Notes: generated by a model not told the origin, from the letters alone. Shown: positions 18,118 to 26,674, counted from the first letter of the stretch. The stretch: DNA of 64,000 bases from Salinimicrobium sp963709775 (GCA_963709775.1 CAVPXS010000007.1:186001-250000); one strand, 5' to 3'. Program-made: numbers and translations.

Positions 18118-19909
18118 CTTTTAAATGGTAATACTGGTAGATAATCGTCGCTTTTGATTTTCCCACTACCGAAGATAAGCTTTCTAGCGATGCCTCCTTT
18201 ACTCTTTTTAAAGACCTGAAATTCTTTAGAAGCTCTACCACAGTTTTTTCGCCTATGCCGGGGATTTCCTCCAGTTCGGTATTAAGTGCTACACTGCTGC
18301 GCTTTTGACGGTGAAAAGTAATTCCAAACCTGTGGGCTTCATTTCTCAACTGCTGGATGATCTTTAGAGATTCGGTTTTTTTATCCAGGTATAACGGGAT
18401 GGAATCTCCCGGATAAAAGATCTCCTCAAGTCTTTTTGCAATTCCGATTATGGCAATCTTTCCTCTTAACCCAAGGGTTTCCAATGCTTTTACTCCAGAA
18501 GACAACTGCCCTTTTCCTCCATCCACGATGACCAACTGCGGCAAAGGCTCCCCTTCTTCCAGTAACCTGCGATATCTTCTAAAAACGACCTCCTCCATGG
18601 AAGCAAAATCATTGGGTCCTTCCACGGTTTTTATATTGAACTTCCGGTAGTCTTTCTTACTTGGCTTCCCATCTTTAAAAACCACACAGGCAGCTACGGG
18701 ATTACTTCCCTGTATATTGGAGTTGTCAAAACATTCAATATGCCGGGGCTCTTCATTTAGACGCAGGTCCTGTTTCATCTGCGCCATAATACGATTCACA
18801 TGTCTGTCGGGATCCACGATCTTCATTTGCTTAAACCGCTCCTGTCTAAAATATTTGGCGTTCCGGGTAGAGAGATCCACGATCTGCTTCTTGTCGCCCA
18901 GCTTAGGCACGGTTACTTTTAATTCCTCGCCTACATCAACTTTAAATGGCACATAGATTTCACGGGTATGGGAATTAAATCTTTGCCTTATTTCGGTGAT
19001 ACCCAGCTCCAGCAATTCCTTATCGGTTTCACTCAGCTTCTTTTTCATCTCAATAGTATGGGATCTAATGATGGCCCCGTGAGATAACTGCAAAAAGTTG
19101 ACGTACCCATAACCTTCATCGCTCACAATAGAGTAGACATCTACATTATTGATCTTCGGATTAACTACGGTTGATTTCGCCTGATAGTTCTCTAAAATGT
19201 CAATTTTGGTCTTGATCTTTTGAGCATCCTCAAACTCCATTTTCTCGGCGTGATCTTTCATTTGCTGCCGAAACTGCTGCAGGGACTCCTTAAAATTTCC
19301 TTTTACGATTTGTCGTATTGCATCTATCTTTTTTTGATACTCAGCTTCAGTTTCATATGCCTCACAAGGCCCCATGCAGTTCCCAAGATGATATTCAAGG
19401 CAAACCTTATACTTTCCATTCCTTATCTTATCTTCAGCAAGATCATAATTACAGGTGCGTAAAGGATAAATCCCTTTGATGAGATCCATGAGGGTGTGAA
19501 TGGTCTTAAAACTGGTAAAAGGACCGTAGTATTCACTTCCATCCTTGACCAATCTTCGGGTAGCAAAAACCCGTGGGAATCTCTCATTTTTGATACAAAT
19601 CCAGGGATAGGTCTTGTCATCCTTCAGCATCACGTTAAAACGCGGCTGATGTTTTTTAATGAGATTATTTTCCAGGAGAAGCGCATCGGTTTCAGAAGAA
19701 ACAACAATATGCCTTATCTCATGGATCTTCTTCACCATTACGCGAATGCGATGGCTGTCATTGTTTTTTGTAAAGTATGAAGTGACCCTTTTTTTAAGGT
19801 TTTTGGCCTTTCCCACATACAGAATCCTGCCATTTTTATCAAAATACTGGTAAACACCCGGATTTTCGGGTAGGGTTTTTATTTGTAATTCCAGCTTATT
19901 TTCCTCCAT
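18110..19909 (-). CDS. uvrC: Excinuclease ABC subunit C
   Basis: UvrC makes both incisions around bulky DNA lesions with UvrA and UvrB. The 599-residue protein has an N-terminal GIY-YIG nuclease (LPENPGVYQYFDKNGRILYVGKAKNLKKRV), a UVR helical motif (about 200-240), the C-terminal RNase H-like nuclease (ECFDNSNIQGSNPVAACVVF, IVDGGKGQL) and a helix-hairpin-helix end (LEEIPGIGEKTVVELLKNF). Length is normal. A TACCTTTG box ends only 4 nt before the ATG, so its message may be leaderless. The patatin gene follows with an 8 bp overlap. Confidence 0.97.
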   Translation of the reverse strand: MEENKLELQIKTLPENPGVYQYFDKNGRILYVGKAKNLKKRVTSYFTKNNDSHRIRVMVKKIHEIRHIVVSSETDALLLENNLIKKHQPRFNVMLKDDKTYPWICIKNERFPRVFATRRLVKDGSEYYGPFTSFKTIHTLMDLIKGIYPLRTCNYDLAEDKIRNGKYKVCLEYHLGNCMGPCEAYETEAEYQKKIDAIRQIVKGNFKESLQQFRQQMKDHAEKMEFEDAQKIKTKIDILENYQAKSTVVNPKINNVDVYSIVSDEGYGYVNFLQLSHGAIIRSHTIEMKKKLSETDKELLELGITEIRQRFNSHTREIYVPFKVDVGEELKVTVPKLGDKKQIVDLSTRNAKYFRQERFKQMKIVDPDRHVNRIMAQMKQDLRLNEEPRHIECFDNSNIQGSNPVAACVVFKDGKPSKKDYRKFNIKTVEGPNDFASMEEVVFRRYRRLLEEGEPLPQLVIVDGGKGQLSSGVKALETLGLRGKIAIIGIAKRLEEIFYPGDSIPLYLDKKTESLKIIQQLRNEAHRFGITFHRQKRSSVALNTELEEIPGIGEKTVVELLKNFRSLKRVKEASLESLSSVVGKSKATIIYQYYHLKDA

Positions 19910-19913
19910 TCCT

Positions 19914-19921
19914 CAAAGGTA
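19914..19921 (-). promoter_or_regulatory. -7 box TACCTTTG of uvrC
   Basis: Matches the Bacteroidota sigma-A -7 consensus TAnnTTTG. It ends 4 nt before the uvrC ATG, so transcription should start at or beside the start codon. Confidence 0.6.
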
Positions 19922-19977
19922 AAATATTAGAATTTGCCTTTCCCGAATGCCCGGTGCCATAAAGTGTTAAAATTTAT

Positions 19978-20031
19978 TTCTGAAGTTTCATGATTTTTCT
20001 GCGTTTTAAAGTCTTCGCGACAACTTCAGAA
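19978..20031. repeat. Intergenic inverted repeat with 10 bp arms
   Basis: Arms TTCTGAAGTT (19978-19987) and AACTTCAGAA (20022-20031) are perfect complements around a 34 bp loop, between the divergent uvrC and rimB genes. No U-run follows, so it is not a terminator. It may be an operator or an RNA leader structure for the rim operon. The rest of this 254 bp gap shows no gene. Confidence 0.5.
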
Positions 20032-20164
20032 GCAACTAAGGTTTCCTGAAGACATAGCCGGTGTATAAACAATAGAAAAATGAAGGGATTGAGTTCATTT
20101 TCAGCAAAATATATTTTCAGAAATAGTTAAGATTTTAAAAATCTGCTTTTAGTACCTTGCACCC

Positions 20165-20590
20165 ATGGAAAAAATCACCATTGGCCGTTTCGACAAGGCA
20201 GATTTTCCCGATCTGCACCTGGAAGACATAGCGATTAAGGTTGATACCGGAGCCTATACCTCATCCATTCACTGCGATCACATAGTGGAAGAAAAAGGAG
20301 TGCTAAAATGCACATTTTTAGATGAGGAACATCCCTTGTATAACGGCAGGACCTATAGATTCACAGATTACGACATCGTCTTTGTGAAAAGCAGCAATGG
20401 CATGGTACAGAAACGTTATCAAATTCAAACTACCATCACGCTGTTCGGGAAAACACGTAAAATTTCTCTATCACTTTCTGCCCGGCAGGAGATGAGATTT
20501 CCCGTACTTTTGGGCCGTAAATTTATAACAAGAAAATATGTCGTAGATACCGAGTACTACGATCTCTCTTTTAAGCAGAAACAAGAATGA
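20165..20590 (+). CDS. rimB: RimB-like retropepsin-type protease (ATP-dependent zinc protease family)
   Basis: This 141-residue protein belongs to the RimB/RimK-associated retropepsin-like family. It has the aspartic-protease-like IKVDTGAYTSSIHC motif at about 27-40, RFTDYDIVFVK, and a C-terminal FPVLLGRKFITRKYVVDT that forms the second half of the fold. In Pseudomonas RimB acts on the poly-glutamate tails that RimK adds to ribosomal protein bS6. Here its gene overlaps rimK by 4 bp (ATGA), so they are one operon. A TACCTTG sequence lies 5 nt before the ATG. Family is firm; the bS6 substrate is inferred from linkage. Confidence 0.88.
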   Translation: MEKITIGRFDKADFPDLHLEDIAIKVDTGAYTSSIHCDHIVEEKGVLKCTFLDEEHPLYNGRTYRFTDYDIVFVKSSNGMVQKRYQIQTTITLFGKTRKISLSLSARQEMRFPVLLGRKFITRKYVVDTEYYDLSFKQKQE

Positions 20591-21459
20591 ATATAAAGAT
20601 CCTTTCCAGGAACAGTAGCCTGTATTCCACCCAACGCCTCGTGGAGGCAGCAAAAAAAAGACATCACGACGTAGAGATCATAGATCCTCTTAAGTGTGAT
20701 CTTATCATAGAAAAAAAACATCCCAGTATATATTATAAAGGACGGCATATTGAAGATGCCGATGCGGTGATCCCCAGAATCGGGGCATCGGTTACTTTCT
20801 ACGGTACGGCTGTAGTAAGACAGTTTGAGATGATGGGCGTATTTTCAACGACCGAATCCCAGTCTCTTGTAAGAAGCCGTGACAAACTGCGAAGCCTACA
20901 GGTACTTTCGAGAGCCCGTTTAGGTCTTCCGAAGACTGTTTTTACCAATTATTCCAAAGATGTTGGCGAGGTGATAGATCATGTTGGCGGGGCGCCTTTG
21001 ATCATAAAACTCCTGGAAGGAACACAGGGTCTTGGAGTTGTACTTGCTGAAACAAAAAATGCAGCCGAGTCTGTTATTGAAGCTTTCAATGGCCTCCAGG
21101 CAAGAGTGATTGTTCAGGAATTCATTAAGGAAGCCGGTGGTGCCGATATTAGGGCGTTTGTAGTAGACGGTCACGTAGTAGGCGCCATGAAAAGACAGGG
21201 GAAAGAAGGAGAGTTTCGCTCCAACCTTCACCGCGGTGGAACTGCCAGTATAATTCAACTTACAGATGACGAAGAGAATGCCGCTATTAAGGCTGCAAAA
21301 TCTATGGGTCTGGGAGTAGCAGGGGTAGATATGCTCCAGAGTTCACGTGGTCCATTGATCCTTGAGGTGAATTCTTCTCCTGGCCTGGAAGGAATAGAAC
21401 AGGCTACAGGGAAAGATATCGCCAAAACCATTATTCGTTATATTGAGCGAAACGTTTAG
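20587..21459 (+). CDS. rimK: Ribosomal protein bS6 L-glutamate ligase
   Basis: This 290-residue ATP-grasp enzyme adds glutamates to the C-terminus of bS6. It opens with MNIKILSRNSSLYSTQRLVEAAKKRHHDVEIIDPLKC, the RimK N-domain. ATP-grasp signatures follow: PLIIKLLEGTQGLGVVLAE, VQEFIKEAGGADIRAFVVDGHVVGAMKR and LILEVNSSPGLEGIE, which holds the Mg2+-binding Glu/Asn. Length matches E. coli RimK. It lies between the RimB-like protease and an aspartoacylase-like enzyme, a conserved trio. In Flavobacterium ribosomes bS6 helps cover the anti-Shine-Dalgarno tail, so modification here could affect initiation; that link is my inference. Confidence 0.95.
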   Translation: MNIKILSRNSSLYSTQRLVEAAKKRHHDVEIIDPLKCDLIIEKKHPSIYYKGRHIEDADAVIPRIGASVTFYGTAVVRQFEMMGVFSTTESQSLVRSRDKLRSLQVLSRARLGLPKTVFTNYSKDVGEVIDHVGGAPLIIKLLEGTQGLGVVLAETKNAAESVIEAFNGLQARVIVQEFIKEAGGADIRAFVVDGHVVGAMKRQGKEGEFRSNLHRGGTASIIQLTDDEENAAIKAAKSMGLGVAGVDMLQSSRGPLILEVNSSPGLEGIEQATGKDIAKTIIRYIERNV

Positions 21460-21462
21460 TAT

Positions 21463-22464
21463 ATGGCATCAATAGATGAGAACAATGTTCTTGAGATCTT
21501 AGGCAAAAAGGTTCCTCCCGGTAAAAGTATGACGATCAACTTCAATATGGCGAAGCTTCATACTACGACACATGTAGAAGTGCCAATCATCATTGAAAGA
21601 TCAAAAAAACCAGGGCCGGTTATACTTATAACTGCAGGAATCCACGGGGATGAGATTAATGGAGTTGAAGTGGTGCGCCAGCTTATTGTTAAAGAGATCA
21701 ACAAGCCTTCAAGAGGCACGGTAATATGCATTCCAATTTTAAATGTCTTTGGTTTCCTCAATATGGCGCGGGAATTTCCCGACGGCCGGGATCTTAACAG
21801 GGTATTTCCGGGAACTAAGAATGGTTCCCTGGCCAGTCGGTTTGCATACCAATTCGTTCAAAAAATCCTTCCGGTAGCCGATTTTTGTATGGACTTCCAT
21901 ACCGGAGGTGCAAGTAGGTTTAACGCACCCCAAATAAGAATAAAAAAGGGAGAAGAAATGGCTATGCATTACGCCAGGGTCTTTAATGCTCCTTTTACTA
22001 TAATTTCTAAAACAATTACCAAGTCCTACAGGGAGACCTGTGCAAAACAAGGAAAACCGGTATTGCTTTTTGAAGGTGGTAAATCACAGGACAGTAATAA
22101 AACCGTGGCTAAGCATGGTGTTGATGGTGTAATGCGCATCCTCTCTCACTTTGAAATGCTCAAGCCCAAATTTGATGTCCCAGACACTACAGGAGAAACA
22201 ATTTTGATCGACTACAGCAGCTGGATGCGTGCAAAATACAGCGGACTCCTGCACGTAAAGATCCCATGTGGTAAACATGTGGAAAAAGGAGAGTACATAG
22301 CCATTATTACAGATCCTTATGGAAAGCTGAGGCATAAAGTAAAAGCTCCAAATTCCGGGTATATCATAAATGTAAATGAATCTCCCATTGTTTACCAGGG
22401 GGATGCTATCTTTCATATTTCTCTTTCAAAAGAAACCTATGAACAAGAAGCAGCTTCGGCTTAA
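21463..22464 (+). CDS. Succinylglutamate desuccinylase/aspartoacylase family protein
   Basis: This 333-residue Zn-dependent amidohydrolase of the M14-like AstE/aspartoacylase family shows ITAGIHGDEINGVEVV (HxxE zinc motif), FPDGRDLNRVFPG (substrate-binding Arg), DFHTGGASRFNAPQIR (zinc His) and LLFEGGKS (catalytic Glu). The C-terminal domain is biotinyl/lipoyl-like (CGKHVEKGEYIAIITDPYGKLRHKVKAPNSGYI). It starts 3 bp after rimK, so it probably works with RimK and RimB, perhaps trimming or recycling a glutamyl compound. The actual substrate is unknown. It overlaps the next gene by 26 bp. Confidence 0.9.
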   Translation: MASIDENNVLEILGKKVPPGKSMTINFNMAKLHTTTHVEVPIIIERSKKPGPVILITAGIHGDEINGVEVVRQLIVKEINKPSRGTVICIPILNVFGFLNMAREFPDGRDLNRVFPGTKNGSLASRFAYQFVQKILPVADFCMDFHTGGASRFNAPQIRIKKGEEMAMHYARVFNAPFTIISKTITKSYRETCAKQGKPVLLFEGGKSQDSNKTVAKHGVDGVMRILSHFEMLKPKFDVPDTTGETILIDYSSWMRAKYSGLLHVKIPCGKHVEKGEYIAIITDPYGKLRHKVKAPNSGYIINVNESPIVYQGDAIFHISLSKETYEQEAASA

Positions 22465-23011
22465 GTATAAAAAAATGAGGGAGGAACTAACTCCCGATGA
22501 AATCGAAAAAGGAAGCCTGAAGATTGCCAACAATCTTTTAAGTTTACCCATTTGGGATTACTCTTTTTATCATCTCTTCCTGAGCATTTCAGAAAAAAAA
22601 GAAGTAGATACACAGGATATTTTACACATCCTGCAGGGAAAAGACAAGAATATTGTTCTCTCAAAATCAGATTTTAAAAGCGGCTCACTTAACAATTATT
22701 TACTCACAGATTCCACAGTTATCAAAGTCAATGACTGGGGCATTCCCGAACCTGTAGACGGTATAGAGATCCCTGCTTCCAAAATCGACGTTGTATTTAT
22801 TCCGCTGTTGGTCTTTGATGAAAATGGCAACAGGATAGGCTATGGGAAAGGGTTTTATGACAAGTTTCTTAGCGGCTGTACAAAAGAAGTGGTTAAGGTT
22901 GGATTGTCCCTCTTTCCTGCCGAAGATGAGATCGAGGAAATTAATGAGCACGATGTTCCATTGGATTACTGTGTCACTCCGGAGAAAATATATAATTTCA
23001 AAAATTTGTAA
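22439..23011 (+). CDS. 5-formyltetrahydrofolate cyclo-ligase
   Basis: This 190-residue enzyme uses ATP to turn 5-formyl-THF into 5,10-methenyl-THF. I chose ATG 22439 (MNKKQLRLKYKKMREEL) over an upstream one at 22376, because the canonical N-terminus with a basic helix starts here. Signatures: the PxxxxxxRIGYGKGFYD loop (VFDENGNRIGYGKGFYDKFL) and KVGLSLFPAE, DVPLDYCVTPEKIY near the end. It overlaps the aspartoacylase gene by 26 bp, so translation is coupled to the rim operon. Family is certain. Confidence 0.93.
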   Translation: MNKKQLRLKYKKMREELTPDEIEKGSLKIANNLLSLPIWDYSFYHLFLSISEKKEVDTQDILHILQGKDKNIVLSKSDFKSGSLNNYLLTDSTVIKVNDWGIPEPVDGIEIPASKIDVVFIPLLVFDENGNRIGYGKGFYDKFLSGCTKEVVKVGLSLFPAEDEIEEINEHDVPLDYCVTPEKIYNFKNL

Positions 23012-23058
23012 ACCTACAGGTTTTCAATTACTTTTAGTCCATCCAATGTGGTATTTTA

Positions 23059-24510
23059 ATGCTCAACGACCTCCAGCTAAACAGTATTCTAGAAGACTTT
23101 GATGTTGCTTACTGGAAGATCAACCTCCTCACAAAAGAGATTTCCTGGTCTCCTCATTTTAATTTCTTAATAGGTAATCCCGACACTGGCGGAGATAAAT
23201 TCGAATATTTTCTCAACAATATCCTGCATAAGGATTACCGCTACGACTTTAGGGAGCATTTTGAAGATCTCACCAACCGCCATAAACCATTTACTGCTGA
23301 AATTAGGCTTAAGCTCGAAAACGGAAAATACCGCTGGTTTGAATGCCGAAATCTTAAGAGCAGGGAGAAAGGGCTGGCAGATGCTGCCGTGCTCTTATTT
23401 GTAAATATTCACCAGGCAAAGCGGGATGAATATACTATTGAAGAAAACTTTTTCTACTACCGTGAAACTGCCGAGATGACCTCCACCGGGGGCTGGTATT
23501 TTGATGTGGACACCCAGGCCGTTTATTGGGATAATGTTACCAAGAAGATCCTGGAATGCCCCATGGATTACGAACCGAATCCCCATGATAAAATGAGGTT
23601 CTATGCCGGGGATCACCATGAAAAGGTCGAGAACATGCTCAAAAAATGTTCAAAATTCGGAATTCCTTTTAAAATGGAAATCAAGATGCGAACCCTTCAC
23701 AACAGGGAATTTTGGGTAAGGACAACAGGCAAACCGGTATACAATAATGATCAGGAGATAATTGGAATAAGAGGGGTTTATCAGGATATTGATGAGCAAA
23801 AGACAAATGAATTAAACCTTCAGAACTCTCTTGATATCATTGCTTCCCAAAATTCAAGACTCTTTAATTTTGCACATATTGTATCCCACCAGCTGCGATC
23901 CCACAGCAGTAATTTAAGCCTCATTTCCCAACTTCTTGGAGAGGCCAAAAACGTTGAAGATAAACTGGACCTGCTCCTTAATGTAAATGACATTTCTGAA
24001 AACCTTGAAGAGGCCATTAGTAAACTTAACGAGGTAGTAACCAGACAGAACAACCTGAAGAAGGAAAAGCAAATTGTAAAATTCAAAGATGCTCTTGAGG
24101 TGGTTATTGCGTCAACTTCTTCCCTGATTAAAAGAGAAAATGCGGAGATCATCGCCGAATTTGATGCGTTGAACGAAATAAGCTACATTTCTGAGTATCT
24201 GGAGAGTATTTTATTAAATTTGATTACAAACGCCATAAAATATAAGTTCAAAGGAAGAAAACCTGTGATTTTTATCCAGACGTATAAAGAGCATGGGGAG
24301 AATTTCCTGGAGGTAAGTGACAATGGAATGGGGATCGATCTTGATGAGCACGGGGATAAAATGTTTGGAATGTACAAGACCTTTCACCGGCATCCCGAAG
24401 CAAATGGAATTGGTCTTTTTATAACCAAAAATCAGGTGGAAACCCTGGGGGGAAGCATTTCAGTTACCAGCACAGTGAACATTGGCACAACCTTTAAAAT
24501 CAAATTCTAA
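23059..24510 (+). CDS. PAS-domain sensor histidine kinase
   Basis: This 483-residue kinase has no transmembrane segment, so it is cytoplasmic. Two PAS/PAC regions are visible (about 10-115 and 125-250, the latter with WYFDVDTQAVYWDNVTKKILE and REFWVRTTGKPVYN...IIGIRGVYQDIDEQK). The dimerisation helix has an H-box (FAHIVSHQLRSHSSNLSLI, phospho-His in VSHQLRS). The ATPase domain holds an N-box (LLNLITNAIKYKF), G1 (VSDNGMGIDL) and G2 (GIGLFITKNQVETLGG). It is followed 3 bp later by a receiver-only response regulator, its likely partner. Signal is unknown. Confidence 0.93.
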   Translation: MLNDLQLNSILEDFDVAYWKINLLTKEISWSPHFNFLIGNPDTGGDKFEYFLNNILHKDYRYDFREHFEDLTNRHKPFTAEIRLKLENGKYRWFECRNLKSREKGLADAAVLLFVNIHQAKRDEYTIEENFFYYRETAEMTSTGGWYFDVDTQAVYWDNVTKKILECPMDYEPNPHDKMRFYAGDHHEKVENMLKKCSKFGIPFKMEIKMRTLHNREFWVRTTGKPVYNNDQEIIGIRGVYQDIDEQKTNELNLQNSLDIIASQNSRLFNFAHIVSHQLRSHSSNLSLISQLLGEAKNVEDKLDLLLNVNDISENLEEAISKLNEVVTRQNNLKKEKQIVKFKDALEVVIASTSSLIKRENAEIIAEFDALNEISYISEYLESILLNLITNAIKYKFKGRKPVIFIQTYKEHGENFLEVSDNGMGIDLDEHGDKMFGMYKTFHRHPEANGIGLFITKNQVETLGGSISVTSTVNIGTTFKIKF

Positions 24511-24513
24511 ATC

Positions 24514-24927
24514 ATGGATCATCCTATAGAACTTGCATGCATAATTGATGATGACAGGATCTATGTTAACCTGGTAAAGAAGATCATTGAGATCAAAAAG
24601 CTCTCTCAAAACCTTATTATCTTCAAAAATGGCAAGGAAGCCCTTGATTATTTCAAGGCTACTTTGGAAAGTGTAAATGAAGACCGCCTTCCCAATATTA
24701 TTTTCCTGGATCTAAATATGCCCATCATGGACGGCTGGGAATTCCTGAGTGAGTTTGTGAAAATTAAAAACAATTTTAATAAAAAGATCACTCTTTACGT
24801 GGTAAGTTCCTCCATAGATCCAAGAGATCTTGAAAGGGCAAAATCCTTCAATATGGTAACCGATTATTTGATCAAGCCAATTGAACTAAAGCGGTTTGAA
24901 AAGATCTTTAGCCGCGAGGTGGCTTAA
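24514..24927 (+). CDS. Single-domain response regulator
   Basis: This 137-residue receiver domain has the acidic pair (CIIDDDRIY), the phosphoacceptor Asp in IIFLDLNMPIMDGWEF, the Ser switch (VVSSSIDP) and the conserved Lys in DYLIKPIELKRF. No output domain is attached, so it signals through protein contacts or as a phosphorelay intermediate. It is cognate to the kinase 3 bp upstream. Its stop overlaps the convergent lspA stop by 4 bp. Confidence 0.95.
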   Translation: MDHPIELACIIDDDRIYVNLVKKIIEIKKLSQNLIIFKNGKEALDYFKATLESVNEDRLPNIIFLDLNMPIMDGWEFLSEFVKIKNNFNKKITLYVVSSSIDPRDLERAKSFNMVTDYLIKPIELKRFEKIFSREVA

Positions 24928-25559
24928 GCTACTGCTTTTTTGGAGTGCTGCTTTTCCTCTTCATGTTCCGGAAAAGCTTTCTTGCTAAAAATAAGGAGCA
25001 GAAATACCCCTATCGTTATTGAGGAATCGGCAATATTAAATACCGGCTCAAAAAAGGTAAAATACTCACCTCCCCAAAACGGCAACCACTCCGGCAAATA
25101 GCCCGACCATAAAGGGAAATACAACATGTCTACTACATTACCATGCAGGAGGGTACCATAACCTCCTTCTTCGGGTAAAAATGTTGCAATCTGGTTATAA
25201 CTATGATTAAAGATTTCACCGTAAAAAACGGAGTCAATAATATTTCCAAAGGCACCCGCAAAGATCATTGAAATTGCGACTATGAGTATTCGTGACCCAT
25301 TCTTGCGAACAGAATCCCAAAGCCAGTACGCTATACCTACAATGGCCACTAACCTAAAGCTGGTAAGCAGCAGTTTCCCATATTCACCCGGAATACGGGC
25401 GCCCCAGGCCATGCCTTCATTCTCCACAAACAAGATCCTGAACCAATCAAAGACTCTTATCTCTTCCCCCAACATAAAGTTGGTTTTAATATAGAATTTC
25501 GAAACCTGATCGATGATCAGAATAAGGATGATGATAAGTGAAGCTTTCTTTAAAGACAT
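24924..25559 (-). CDS. lspA: Lipoprotein signal peptidase
   Basis: This 211-residue inner-membrane aspartyl protease cleaves lipoprotein signal peptides after lipidation. Four membrane segments and the catalytic Asp motifs GNIIDSVFYGEIFN and VFNIADSSITIGVFLL are present, with HGNVVDMLYFP and FVENEGMAWG as further signatures. It is longer than E. coli LspA because of a loop (about 125-160) common in Bacteroidota. A TATTTTTG box at 25580-25587 lies in the 34 bp gap upstream, so lspA probably has its own promoter besides readthrough from ileS-dksA. Many lipoproteins here depend on it. Confidence 0.96.
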   Translation of the reverse strand: MSLKKASLIIILILIIDQVSKFYIKTNFMLGEEIRVFDWFRILFVENEGMAWGARIPGEYGKLLLTSFRLVAIVGIAYWLWDSVRKNGSRILIVAISMIFAGAFGNIIDSVFYGEIFNHSYNQIATFLPEEGGYGTLLHGNVVDMLYFPLWSGYLPEWLPFWGGEYFTFFEPVFNIADSSITIGVFLLLIFSKKAFPEHEEEKQHSKKAVA

Positions 25560-25579
25560 TGAAAATGAATTGAACGGGG

Positions 25580-25587
25580 CAAAAATA
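25580..25587 (-). promoter_or_regulatory. -7 box TATTTTTG upstream of lspA
   Basis: Perfect TAnnTTTG match, 20 bp before the lspA start and inside the short gap after the preceding gene. Confidence 0.5.
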
Positions 25588-25593
25588 CTAATA

Positions 25594-26215
25594 TTATTTA
25601 GTTTCCGAGATCTTTATATCCCCGTTGATACTGGTTAATACCATTTTATGATTTCCGTGGAGAATATTAGGGACTTCTACTTCTCCATTCCTGGATTTCG
25701 CTTCGGCATTTATGCTTCGCGCTGTGCCAAGGATATTGCCGTCATAGGTGTTTATTACTGCATCTCCACTAAAATCCTCAAGGTAACAGGAACCATTTTT
25801 TAGCTGTACAAATATTTGTTCATAAACCCCTGTGAGATAAACCGAAGCCACGTTAGAATTTACTTCAATTATCATATTTTTTGGAATCTCAAGCTCCACT
25901 TCCATAGAAAATACTTTATGAGCGCTTAGTTTATCATATCCATCTTGCAGGATCTCCCTGTAGCGGGACGTAAGGAATAAAGTCTCATCGCGGAGCTCTG
26001 CATCCAGGCTAATATCATTAAAGTATTCTCCCTCGGTATGGGTGGTAATAACGATCTCCTTCCCGGGGCCGGTACTAAAACTAACTTTGAAAATTTCATC
26101 GCCAGAGAGCGAGATCTTTTTGATATTATCTGCACTAATAACTTCCCGGGTCACCTTTTGAGCGTTTACCGAAATAGAAAAAGATCAGGAAAAAAGGAAA
26201 GAGGTAGAATTTCAT
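25594..26215 (-). CDS. DUF4097-like adhesin-type exported protein, frameshifted in its signal peptide
   Basis: The main frame encodes a beta-helix-like protein (EVNSNVASVYLTGVYEQIFVQLKNGSCYLEDFSGDAVINTYDGNILGTARSINAEAKSRNGEV), similar to DUF4097 adhesins that bear G-D-V-type strand repeats. Its nominal start at 26154 lacks a signal. Upstream, ATG 26215 begins MKFYLFPFFLIF, and in the main frame SISVNAQKVTREV precedes it, giving a perfect signal peptide plus cleavage site if one base is removed from the A5 run at 26178-26182. I therefore place the true start at 26215. It lies between dksA-like and lspA genes. Function is unknown. Confidence 0.75.
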
Positions 26216-26230
26216 AGCTGCAGGAAAACA

Positions 26231-26266
26231 AAAAACGCTCCAAACCAAAAAGGCCGGAGCGTTTTT
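26231..26266 (-). terminator. Intrinsic terminator after the dksA-like gene
   Basis: Stem AAAAACGCTCC / GGAGCGTTTTT with a 14 nt loop, 20 bp after the dksA-like stop on the minus strand. It probably ends the ileS-dksA transcript. Confidence 0.85.
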
Positions 26267-26285
26267 AAAAATTGAAAGCCAGGCC

Positions 26286-26669
26286 TTAGCGTTGCATATT
26301 CTTGGCTTCGATACTTAGCGTAGCGTGCGGAACTAATTTTAGGCGCTCTTTGGCAATTAGTTTTCCGGTTACCCTACAAATTCCATAAGTTTTACTCTCA
26401 ATACGCACAAGGGCGTTTTTAAGATCACGAATGAATTTTTCCTGACGAATGGCCAACTGCGAATTCGCCTCTTTACTCATCGTTTCACTACCTTCTTCAA
26501 AAGCTTTGAACGTTGGAGAGGTGTCATCTGTACCATTGTTTCCGTCATTCATGTAAGCGCTCTTGTAAAGTTCCAGCTGCTCCTTTGCCTTCTCGATCTT
26601 GGCAAGGATCAATGTCCTGAATTCCGCCAGCTCTGCGTCGCTGTAGCGTTCTTTTACTTCTGTTGACAT
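26286..26669 (-). CDS. DksA/TraR-family protein with degenerate zinc finger
   Basis: This 127-residue protein has the DksA coiled-coil region (about 10-85) and the TraR-type finger GICRVTGKLIAKERLKLVPHATLSIEAKN. Canonical DksA has C-x2-C...C-x2-C; here only the first Cys remains (CRVT ... HATL), so zinc binding is doubtful. The coiled-coil tip has no clear DxxDxA motif, though TDDTSPTF is nearby. DksA binds the RNA polymerase secondary channel and works with ppGpp. It starts 5 bp after ileS and is co-transcribed, a common pairing in Bacteroidota. Family is firm; function is inferred. Confidence 0.88.
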   Translation of the reverse strand: MSTEVKERYSDAELAEFRTLILAKIEKAKEQLELYKSAYMNDGNNGTDDTSPTFKAFEEGSETMSKEANSQLAIRQEKFIRDLKNALVRIESKTYGICRVTGKLIAKERLKLVPHATLSIEAKNMQR

Positions 26670-26674
26670 AGTTC

